38,979 nt of DNA from Coprinopsis marcescibilis (lineage: Eukaryota; Basidiomycota; Agaricomycetes; Agaricales; Psathyrellaceae): NCBI GenBank assembly GCA_004369085.1, contig ML210390.1, positions 1 through 38,979 of the forward strand, written 5' to 3'. Both the position numbers and the translations under genes were made by a program. Of the stretch, positions 1-9,013 are shown in pieces (within the stretch, counting starts at the first letter, position 1; each line of letters starts with the position of its first letter). Under the pieces are notes generated by a model, which was given only the letters and a program-made list of their open reading frames with translations, searched no databases and was not told where the DNA came from.

Positions 1-866
1 GGCGTATAGAGTAGTATCGATAATAATTTTGGCTGTATGCGAGTCAAGCTTCGCTGCGCCAGATGGTGGTGGTTCGTGAAGTCGCGTTTCACGTGGCGCA
101 CCATCTGGCGGAGTCGAAGACTATGTTCTGGTTCCGATCATTCTTCCCGAGCCAGACCGGACATCATCTCATTTATTCACTGCCACTGATCTTAATATCC
201 CAGTGGGATTCACTGCAGCCACCTCTGTCATGCGTTTTAGACCCACTGTTTCAGTTACATGACCACTGACTGCTGAGTCCTCAATTCACCTGCAGGATTG
301 GTGGCTACCCTTTTTGTATTTGGTAGAATGTGAAGTAGTGTTCGATAATTTATGTATGGCTGGTATTAAGTACAGGCAGTGGGCGGTTGGCCCGTAAAAT
401 CAAAAAAACACGAAAAATCGAGAGTCTTTTGGTGGAAATGGTCACGTGATTTTTGCTGAAATAACTGACGGATGCGCATGGCGAGTGCTATCCCTCACTC
501 ATTTGACGAGAGGTGTGATTCGTCGCCACCTTTCACTCGAAATGCATGTAGTCATGTGACCACATCTGCCAAGAGGTCATTCGTCGAGCCACCTCCCGCC
601 TGTAGTCATGTGACCGCTTCCGTCAGCCTTCGACTGGGAGGTGGCGTCGAATCACCTCCCATTCAATAGGCATGCATCATGTGAGAGGGGGTTACAATGT
701 AACCCAGCCAAATTGCCACCGTTTCGGGTCAAATAAAATACATTCAGTGACGTTCCGAGAACGTCGCCATTCACACCAAACCGCACGCCCAACGGTGCGA
801 CGAACGGAGATACAGCACTTACAAGGTGTGCATGCGACATGTATGGACAGTAGCTCAGTCAGTTCT
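1..866. other. gene-free left edge
   Basis: I see no convincing gene here. Short open frames on both strands lack start context, splice structure and protein-like composition. The stretch carries short direct repeats, for example a block reading tagtcatgtgacc at about 549 and again about 53 bp later. It grades into the repeat field that follows. Confidence 0.5.
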
Positions 867-1390
867 GCACCGTTTCCCTTGAGGTAAACTGCGACGGATG
901 CGTTCCAGGATCGCCATTCTTTTGCAGCAAACCGTTGGCGCAACGGTTCAGCGAACTGAGAGATACATTACCTACACGGTGACCATACACCCTGGATGTG
1001 AGGTATCTCACCCGATTCCGCACCGTTTCGCTTGAAGTAGGATGATGTTACTGGAGCGACGTCCTATCGCAGCAAACCATTTGCGAAATGGGGCAGCAGT
1101 TGTGAAGATAGGCAAACCGCAGTTGGGTGCAGTTCGCCTATCCTCGCCGTTTCTGCACCCGTTTGCGAACGGTGAAGTGCGTCGACGAGGCGCCGTTGAC
1201 CCCGTTCGTGTGGCAGCAAACTGCCCGCAAAATGGTGCAGCAGTCGTGAAGATGGGCGGACTGCAGTTGAGTGCAGCTCACCTATCTTCGCTGTTTCTGC
1301 ACCGTTTCGCAAACGGTGAAGTGCATCGGAGAGCGTCCGTCATGCGCTCTCCGATCCACCCATTGCGTGTGCGAAATGAGAGAAAGCTCA

Positions 1391-1440
1391 TTGAGCACTG
1401 TGCACAGGCATATATTATTATTAGTGTGCACAGTGCTCAA
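1391..1440. repeat. perfect 16-bp hairpin (hairpin 1)
   Basis: The arms at 1391-1406 and 1425-1440 are exact reverse complements of 16 bp (TTGAGCACTGTGCACA on the left) around an AT-rich 18-nt loop. This is the most intact of four related hairpins in the repeat field. Confidence 0.9.
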
Positions 1441-1621
1441 CAGGTTTTGGCTCGTTTCGTACGTTTTCACTTGCGTTGGAGAGCCTTCGCCATGCACTCC
1501 CCAATCCACCCACGGCGTTCGCGAAACGATGCAATACTCGTTTCGTATGTTCTCATGTGCGTCGGGGAGCATTCGCCATGCGCTCTCCGATCCACTCACG
1601 GCGTCTGCAAAACGGTGCAGT

Positions 1622-1675
1622 ACTCGTCGAGTACTGTGCATAGGCGTATCTTGCTATGCACAGTACTTGACGAGT
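1622..1675. repeat. 21-bp hairpin (hairpin 2)
   Basis: The arms at 1622-1642 and 1655-1675 pair over 21 positions with one mismatch, which would be a G-U pair in RNA. The loop is 12 nt. Compared with hairpin 1, a GAGCAC/GTGCTC segment has become GAGTAC/GTACTT, so one arm change is matched on the other arm. Confidence 0.85.
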
Positions 1676-1770
1676 TCTCGCTCGTTTTGTACGTTCTCAC
1701 TTGCGTTGGAGGGCGTTCGCCATGCGCTCTCCGAACCACCCATGGCGTGTGCGAAACGAGTGAAAGCTCA

Positions 1771-1820
1771 TTGAGCACTGGGCACAGGCATATATTATTA
1801 TTAGTATGCACAGTGCTCAA
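1771..1820. repeat. decayed hairpin (hairpin 3)
   Basis: The arms at 1771-1786 and 1805-1820 match hairpin 1 almost base for base, including the AT-rich loop, but carry two mispairs. It lies about 380 bp after hairpin 1 in the longer repeat unit. Confidence 0.8.
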
Positions 1821-1921
1821 AAGGTTAGGGCTCGTTTCGTACGTTCTCACTTGCGTTGGAGAGCCTTCCCCATGCGCTCCCCGATCCACCCACGGCGTTT
1901 GCGAAACGACGCAGTATTCGC

Positions 1922-1963
1922 TGAGTACTGTGCACAGGCATATATTGCTATGTACAGTACTCA
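1922..1963. repeat. hairpin 4 of the array
   Basis: The left arm at about 1922-1934 (tgagtactgtgca) pairs with the right arm at 1951-1963 with one mismatch. It has the GAGTAC/GTACTC form of hairpin 2 but the loop start of hairpins 1 and 3, so it looks like a mosaic. Confidence 0.75.
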
Positions 1964-2270
1964 ACGAGTTCTCACTCATTTCCTATGTTTTCATGTGCGT
2001 CGGGGAGCGTTTGCCATGCGATCCCCACCACCCATAGCGTTTGCGAAACGATGTAGTAATCTTCGAGTTCTGTGCACACAGGGTAGGGGCCTAGAGTGGA
2101 TCCCACCCTATGATTCCTTTTTTTGTCCTTTAACCCTCGACGCAGTTTACGCTCGCAAAACAGTGGAGAAATTAGGCCAACTGAAGTAGCATGCAGTTGG
2201 TATAACTTCACAACCACTGCACCGTTCTGAGGACGGTTTGCTGCCACTGGAAAGCGTTTGACGAACGACC

Positions 2271-2453
2271 CTAGTCGCAGTTTACCGCTTGCCAAACGGA
2301 GCAGAGATGGCGAAGCTGGTTCAACTCCGGTTGGGAGAATTCTGTGTCGTTGTCGTCGTAGCCTTCATCGTCCGATGAGAGGCTTCCGTCGCCTTCGTAG
2401 GAAGCACCGCTGCCATTGGGGCGCACGGTATCTACATCTTGAGTGCGAGACAC
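2271..2453 (-). other. acidic open frame, possible gene fragment
   Basis: A 60-codon minus-strand frame reads as a Ser/Asp/Glu-rich stretch (core around SLSSDDEGYDDNDTEF) with gene-like codon use. It ends at the edge of the repeat field. It lacks a clear start, partner exons or a recognisable domain. It may be a remnant of a disordered protein region cut by the repeats, or chance. Confidence 0.2.
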
Positions 2454-2962
2454 AAGGCGAGTCAGTCAACGATTGAGATCAAGCGACAAACGGCATACAG
2501 GGGGAGCTGAAACCAACGATGATCTATGCCACTTGACAAGGGCATTAAAGATTGCGCCGAAGCTTTATTGACTATGTTGGGCGCTAGGAGGAGACACAAA
2601 GCCTAGCCAGATCTGCACACTTCCTGTGGCATCGGTGTTAGCTCGAGTCGAGAGCAAAGAGAATGCCTAAGGTAGACTGGTTAGCAACGACAGGGATTCA
2701 GAGGAAATCGTTCTAACGTTGTTGTTGGGGTTTTCTCAGCCATATGGTCTCTCCTTGGATGCGGCAGCACTCACGGTCGACGAACCATTTGTTCAATGGC
2801 ATTGCGACCTCACCAAGATAGTCCTTCCCGAGCATATCCGTATCCCACATGACTTTTATTTTTCTTCAATTTAAAACATGTTCCATAAAGGCAGATAATA
2901 GTAGATGTGGATGACATCACGCTTTTACACTGCCTTCCTATCACCCTCGCCCTCAAATCACA
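2454..2962. other. intergenic, nothing recognised
   Basis: I find no coding exon, repeat or RNA gene here. It forms the 3' flank of the DUF1996 gene that reads leftward into it. Confidence 0.5.
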
Positions 2963-4716
2963 TTAGAAGGGTAATTCAGTAACCCGAGCCTCAAGGCCAC
3001 GTCGTGGAAGGTGCCGTTTGGGGTTCTTCGGCGGATCGCACTTGGGAGCTAACCCAGAAGGGTCCTCACCGGGTCCGTCCCAACAGACGGGCCAGGGAGG
3101 GGTGACAATGCTAGGTGGCTGAGTGGGGAGAGGCGCATCAACAGTGGTCGATACCTTGTCACAGCTTGGAACAACTGTTGCATGAGCAGGTCCGGCTTGG
3201 ATCGGATTGCATCCCGGAAGCTCTCTGAGGTCTGTCAAGGCTTTTGGTTGGTGCACGCAAAGATCTGAGATGGAAACGGATACGCACAGATATCTTCGAC
3301 TGGCTCGGGAACCTTGTTAGGTACCCGGCAGTTGTTCATGCGGTCCATGCTCTGGACAGTCAGGGCAGGGCAGTTGGCAGGAATACCGTCGTAAGACGTG
3401 CAAACGTCCATCGCGCGCTTGAGCGAGTCGCCTTCCCAGCCAAATACGTAGTCGGCATGTTGTCCGAAGCCAGTTCTGTAGAGAATAGGCGTGTAAGCTC
3501 TGAGAACTGAAATCGAATGTGTCATGTTTAAAGGTACTAACGGGTCGCCCATACTGAACACAAACGGTTGGCCATCCATCCAGAACGATGGATCGTTGAA
3601 AGCTCGGGTGTCCCATACGATCTCGATGAAGAGGAGAGGCAATCGGACAGGGTGGCTGGGAGGGCAGTCTGTTCCGAAAAAGCTTCCTCCAATGGGGTGG
3701 GCGACGTGACTCTGGTGGTCGGGTGGGTCAAGGTCAACGCCATTCCAACATCTGTTGAACATCAGGTCAGTAATACATTCCTTATTCACAAAGGTTGCAC
3801 ATACTGAGGGAAGTAGATATTGGAGCGAATACCACCTGTGCATGGGCGGTCTGGGAATTCGAAAGAGTCTTCAACTCCACCAGGAGCTCCAATGCTACCC
3901 GGGTCACCACCCTGGAAGCAGCGGAACGTGGTCGCACGGGCCGCGGTTTGGTGTGCTGGGATGTCGTTTTTGCGACGCATTGGATTCCCAACGAGCATAC
4001 GGAATCCCTATCCAATGTAGAGTTAAGCTGGATATCTCAGGCTGCAACGATTTGGATTATCGCAGCGTACCTTCGCAAACGGGACAATAGTGAGGTTTTG
4101 TGTGGGCGGGACGGGTTGGAAGTAGTAGACGGTCATTCCACCCGCTTGATATCCTGGGCCTGTGTTGTGGTTTGCCATTTGAGGCACCTGGTGAGGGCAA
4201 TTGAAAGGTAGCTCAAAACGATGCCATGAAATGCTGGTGGTACACATACTCTGAAGTAACTCCCGTTGGGGTGCTTGAAGTACATGACGGCGGTCCAATA
4301 ATTTGATTTGTCTTCCTTGAATCGGCACGTAGTACATGTTGACTCCTCAGCGAGGTCAATATTCGGATCCATGGTGAGGTCAAAGCTAAACCAAACATTG
4401 AACACTGGCATGGTTTGAAGCGTCCGAGTCAATCACTTACGCATTCTAAATTCCCAAATGGTGGATCATGTGCGTCAACATGAGCCATGAGGATCCTTAG
4501 ACGTGCGGACTTACGCCTCCAACGATCTGGTGCAAGTGGGGTGATACTTTTCCAGGAGTTACGAGTCTGTTCGATAGGTTAATGGAGCATTAATCCTCGA
4601 AGATAAACTTACGGATCAAATCGCTCAGTAACAAGCTGCGAGCATGGCAGACGAATAAAAGCCCGGGCGACAGGCGCTACGAGCGCAATAGACAGCAAGG
4701 CGGTCGTCCACATCAT
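2963..4716 (-). CDS. secreted DUF1996 protein, copy A
   Basis: Nine inferred exons on the minus strand, in transcript order: 4613-4716, 4515-4566, 4441-4445, 4250-4385, 4071-4187, 3805-4007, 3542-3751, 3288-3475, 2963-3240. All junctions are GT..AG and phases close exactly to a 430-aa protein. Residues 1-19 form a signal peptide. The DUF1996 (PF09362) hallmarks follow: LPCSQLVTERFDP, PHLHQIVGG, TCTTCRFKEDKSNYW, QMANHNTGPGY, CWNGVDLDPPDHQSHVAHP, and GQHADYVFGWEGDSL near the C-terminus. The start ATG was chosen because it gives the signal peptide directly before the conserved FIRLPC segment. The family is secreted and common in fungi, but its biochemical role is unknown. The third exon is only 5 nt (AATGC), and the paralogue at 6.1-7.9 kb has one at the same place. 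No WSC domain is visible. The family call is secure; function is not claimed. Confidence 0.93.
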
Positions 4717-5520
4717 GAGTACTGAGAGACAAAACTCACAGAGGTCAAACCCGTTGGGTTAAATACCAAATCCGGTGAAGCTAATCCGCTGATCCCGCCG
4801 TGATGTGATCACATTCGCTCGAGAAAGGAATCACAAAGTTTCGGTGAGAAGTGCGGCATGTAGCGTGGTGGTTGCGCTCCTAGCGGCCGCGTGGACACTT
4901 CGGATTTCAGGAGAAATGTGGCTGTGGCCTAATAGTCGCGAAATTCGTCCGACACATTCTCGTTCTGGTTAGCTGTACCATCTTGAGGGATCAACCCTTG
5001 GACGACATTCAAATTGGGTGTCTTGAGCTTCATCTAACCCTCGTTTAGAGGAAGAGACTGGACGGTTGCTATAACCTAGTACCTACCCCTCGGAAACTAT
5101 AAAGCAGACAATCAGCGTAGCGCCTGTCCACTGTCATCATAAGCAGCACAGACCTGTTCAAACCGGCCACGTTCACTTATCCGATTGGCGTTGGAAGCTG
5201 ATCGGCGATGAAACATAGGGATATTCCAGACCACATTAAGGGACGGCAAGCTCCACTGAGGAGCTGTGTCTCGTGGATTTAATGAGATTCTTCACTGTCA
5301 TGAGATACCTCGGAAAGACAGCGAATCTCGATGTTCGGCGCACAAAGAGTCGAATACAGTCAGGGCGACGATTCTGGCAATTTCGATGGTGCAGAAGCAG
5401 AGTACCACGCGACAGATAGGTGGAAGCATCGGGTTCGTTCTGGGAGATGGTGGGCAGAAGCGAACTGAGGAAGCGGTAGGACAGGCTTGGCATATTGATT
5501 TAACATGCTTCGGACATTGC
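4717..5520. other. intergenic, upstream of DUF1996 copy A
   Basis: No gene is supported. A weak TATA-like gtatttaacc on the minus strand lies near 4761-4770, about 45 bp before the copy A start. The rest holds nothing I recognise up to the inverted-repeat element. Confidence 0.4.
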
Positions 5521-5523
5521 TAA

Positions 5524-5980
5524 GAGTCAGGACGGCGTCAATAATACCAGCGTATTTTCAATTTGATGCCGGAGATATTTTCGCAGAAAAAGAGAGGGCT
5601 CGGGATGAGACACTGTTAGCCAGGTGGAGCGTCCGTTTGATGTGCAGAAATGATGTGTGGGACAACTATCTAATCTACATGTTATCTTTTAGGACCACAT
5701 ACTCTCGGATGAAAGGGTTGAAAAGGCCAGTAATGAACTCCCATACATTATTTAAGATCCTCAGTGTACCCTCCCCCGCTTCTGTCCTTCTCGATTCTTC
5801 TCTGACCCTTAATCTTTCTCAATGATCCAGTTGTATCTTATCTCTATCGACCTCAACAACGCTGCCGGTAACCATCAAGTACACCGCCCCGTTGGCATCC
5901 TGGAGCCCTTTCTTTTTCTGTGAAAATATCTCCGGCGTCGAATTGAAAATACGCTGGTATTATTGACGCCGTCCTGACTC
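5524..5980. mobile_element. MITE-like element, 78-bp terminal inverted repeats
   Basis: The left arm 5524-5601 and the right arm 5903-5980 are reverse complements over 78 positions with four mismatches, all transitions. Both ends begin GAGTCAGGACGGCGTC when read inward. The element is flanked by a direct TAA at 5521-5523 and again at 5981-5983, a likely 3-bp target-site duplication. A 3-bp TWA duplication is the usual mark of PIF/Harbinger-type elements, so that class is the best guess. The 301-bp interior has no transposase, so the copy would be non-autonomous. It sits between the two DUF1996 genes, after the duplication boundary. The short open frame over its left arm is not a gene. Confidence 0.82.
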
Positions 5981-6115
5981 TAATATTGGTATTGGCAGCC
6001 AGGCCCAATGGCGCATCAAACCCGCCCAGTGCCGCTTCCGAGTCTCAACAGTCAGTTAAAGCTCGTAGAATTCATTTTTTAAACTTTGAAGTAGCTAAGA
6101 AAGGTGTACGTAAAA

Positions 6116-7868
6116 TTAGACAGGGGTGACTTGGGCCGGGAATGACTTCTTGACTGGAATTGAATCGCAACGAGGGACAAGAGGATCAGTCGACGATCCA
6201 TCGTGACAGACTGGCCAGGGCGGCACGATCGCTGCGGGAACATCTGTAGGAAGCGGGGCGTCGATTGTTGTTGTCCCAGCAGCACAGTTCGGGACCACGG
6301 TCGCTGGCTTTGGTCCTGCCTGGATTGGGTTGCAACCTGGGAGCTCCTTAATATCTATAACCGAAATGAGGCATGTTGTGCAAAGCAGACGAAGGAAAGC
6401 TACATACAGACGTCTTCTACAACCTCTGGGACTTTGTTAGGGAGACGGCAGTTGTTCATAGATTCAGTATCCTGAACGGTCAGAACTGGGCAATTGGTGG
6501 GTATGCCGTCGCCACTGGTGCAGACCTCCATCGCACGTTGAAGTGAATCGCCTTCCCACCCGAAGACGTAATCGGCATGTTGCCCGTAGCCCGTTCTGCG
6601 AATGTCGCCGCTTAGTATATGTGTTGCATGCTCCAAGTATGCTCCAAAATCACTCACGGATCGCCCATGCTGAAGACGAATGGCTGGCTTTCATCTTCTG
6701 GCCAGTCTGCGGGCTCGTTGAACGAACGTGTGTCCCAAACTATCTCGATGAAAAGCAATGGAAGTCGCACAGGGTGGCTTGGGGGACAGTCCGTTCCAAA
6801 GATACCTCCCACAGGGTGAGCAACGTGACTCTGTAACGCCTCATCAGCACCTATCACTCGAAGCTTACTACATCAACTTACCGAATGGTCTGGGGTGTCG
6901 AGGTCGACGCCATTCCAGCACCTAGTATAACGAGTTAGAGATGTTCAAGATTCGCAAGGGAATGGTCTCACTGTGGGAAGAAAATGTTGGAGCGGATACC
7001 GCCTGTGCAAGCCCTTTTTGGGAGATCGAAGGTATCCACAGAGTCAGCACCGCCAGGTACACCGAATCCCAGATCCGCACCATCGAAACACCTGAAGGAA
7101 GAAGCTCGGTACGCGGTGGTATTCGGATTAATACTGTTGCTACGACGCATTGGATTGCCAGTGATCATTCGGAATCCCTATCGTATCCCGTAAGCGATAT
7201 TCGAGATGATTGAAGGGATGGCTCACCTTTGCAAATGCCACAACTTTGAGGTTCTGTGTTGGCGCTCGAGGTTGGAAGTAGTATACTGTCATTCCTCCGG
7301 CTTGGTATCCCGGACCAGTATTGTGGTTCGCCATTTGAGGAACCTAATCAATTGAAATTTGTGGAATGAATAGTCAGTCATAGTCGTACTGATAACAGAC
7401 ACGATTCATACCCGGTAGTAGGTTCCATTCCGGGCCTTGAAGTAAAGCACGGCGGTCCAGTAGTTGGACTTGTCCTCTACGAATCGGCATGTGGTACAGG
7501 TTGACGTCTCGGCAATGTCGATGTTCGGATCCATTGCCAGATCGAAACTACGAAATTTTCCTGTTAGAAAACAGTACAGAACGAAATGGAGTCTCTTACG
7601 CGTTCTGTGTGGTTATCATGGGTCAAATCAGCAATGAACCGCGTAATCAAACGCGATACTTACACCCCCAGCGATTTGGTGGACATGTGGCGAAACCTGT
7701 CCAGGAGTGACAAGACTTCATGGAGTTTGAGCACGCTGCACTTGAGATAACTCTCGAGACTTACGGGTCGAATCGTTCTGTTACGAGTTGCGAGCATGGT
7801 AGGCGAAGCAAAGCACTTGCTGGAGACGCAGCCACAGCCGCTACATAAACCAAAGACAACCAGTGCAT
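6116..7868 (-). CDS. secreted DUF1996 protein, copy B
   Basis: Ten inferred exons on the minus strand, in transcript order: 7765-7868, 7664-7715, 7600-7604, 7412-7547, 7227-7343, 6972-7177, 6882-6921, 6658-6830, 6408-6595, 6116-6354. Phases close to a 419-aa protein. A signal peptide (MHWLSLVYVAAVAASPASA) precedes the same DUF1996 landmarks as copy A: LPCSQLVTERFDP, PHVHQIAGG, STCTTCRF, NHNTGPGYQAGGMTVYYFQP, CWNGVDLDTPDH, ADYVFGWEGDSLQRAM. Exon sizes match copy A almost one for one, including the 5-nt exon (AACGC), so the pair arose by tandem duplication. Copy B has one extra intron, 6831-6881, inside the DHSSHVAHP segment that copy A encodes without a break. A TATA box lies about 46 bp upstream. 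The protein is presumably secreted; molecular function is unknown. Confidence 0.93.
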
Positions 7869-7913
7869 GACGGACGGGATTGAATATGATAACAGAGGCT
7901 GCATCTCACAGCC

Positions 7914-7920
7914 TTATATA
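7914..7920 (-). promoter_or_regulatory. TATA box of DUF1996 copy B
   Basis: The minus strand reads gaggtatataaggc here, 46-52 bp before the copy B start codon. The spacing fits a transcription start close before the ATG and supports the chosen start. Confidence 0.6.
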
Positions 7921-7924
7921 CCTC

Positions 7925-9013
7925 TCATGAGCTCACACAGTGTGTCACCTCCCAATGAGATCCGACACAGACGTACATGGCTATAACAAACAACGGCTGT
8001 CTCGCGTGAACGGTGTGGTACTTGAACCAACCACATGCAACTCATGGGCGTTGTACTGCATTGAGAACCACAGAGAAGCGTCCAAGAGAAGTCGCGAAGT
8101 CGTTCCGACAAGACAACCTACTCCATGAAGAACTGAAGAGACCCAATGTCGTAAGAGGCACACCAAGAAATCCCCGGTGGAAATGTTTTCCCGGGATAAG
8201 GTTGGTTCGGGAGAGGCTTGGAGTGGGTTCGTAAATAGATCATAGTAGAAACGCGTGGATGTTGACCTTGTTCTGGAAATCAGGGCCAAGGCTGGGGGAG
8301 AGAATATGTCAGCTGAGGAGAGAGGCCTCGGAAGAATTGTCATTGATTGGTTCGCTCGCGTGGATAGAGCGCTTAACGGTTGATGAAGCTGAAAGGACGC
8401 ATGCAGATTGGCGATTCATTCAGCCGAGCTTATTTGATTCTTCGAATATGTACAAACGCCATCAAATAACAACTCGCTACCGAGATCAAGTCCATGGTTC
8501 GTAACTTGTAATTGAATATAGTGGTCCGGCCTCCAGCGTCTGCTGTAGCTATGCAGTCGTGAAGCTCTAACTATTAACAAAGCGATAGATCTCACGGCCC
8601 TCCAGATTCTGCGGCAACCGTGCTTTGTATTCAGAGATATTAGTCCTGTCTGGTAGCCCGAATGTCGATGAGGTCTCTGAGGTCTGGACCCCTGAATAGC
8701 TTTCCGCGTGGGGATGACCGAATACTGAAGTGGCTGCAGAAGCAGAGATGAGACTCTCGTGCGAAAGGTTCATAAAGAGAGTGTTGGTTCAACGGCCCCG
8801 AACGAAGTTCGAACAACATTTGGTTCCATGTTAAATCACATCAACAGAGACAACAGTGTCTACAGTTTACAAAATACGAAGCCATCAAGAAGTTACACTA
8901 ACGGTCCTCGTCACCGCCAACATGTACATGTCAGTCAATATACACACATTCTCTCCAGGCAATTCCAACGCCGAACCTCCGAACACTTCCCATCCACCAC
9001 CGACCACCCTCTT
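7925..9013. other. intergenic, no supported gene
   Basis: A 120-codon minus-strand frame at 7981-8343 and a Ser-rich 68-codon minus-strand frame at 8567-8773 are open, but neither has a domain, signal peptide or matching splice sites. I leave the region unannotated. Confidence 0.4.

Larger units (their letters stand above)
867..2300. repeat. satellite-like repeat field
   Basis: This stretch is built from diverged copies of a few motifs. A unit of about 140 bp starts at about 1070 and again at about 1213. Each copy begins gcagcaaac, then carries gcagcag..gtgaagat, a hexamer-like gccgtttctgcacc block and an aacggtgaagtgc block. A partial inverted copy lies at about 2186-2245. From 1320 to 2050, longer units repeat. 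Each has a gcgctctccgatccaccca block, a gcgaaacga block, and in most cases a hairpin, then a ctcgttt..acgttctcacttgcgt block. Open frames here (e.g. a 331-codon plus-strand frame from 1042) are repeats read as protein and are not annotated as genes. Confidence 0.8.

Noticed and set aside
1391..1963. Regularly spaced palindromes that could suggest a CRISPR array
   Set aside because: Units are long and unequal, the palindromes diverge, there are no unique spacers of constant length, and the host is a eukaryote.
1042..2037. 331-codon plus-strand frame with repeated CVGE..PCALRSTHGVCET motifs
   Set aside because: The peptide repeats mirror the DNA repeat units and similar frames exist on the other strand; there is no start context.
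5505..5825. 106-codon plus-strand frame over the MITE
   Set aside because: It runs through the inverted repeat arm and has no domain; the repeat explains its sequence.
7981..8343. 120-codon minus-strand frame upstream of DUF1996 copy B
   Set aside because: No domain, signal peptide or splice partner was seen; length alone is not enough.
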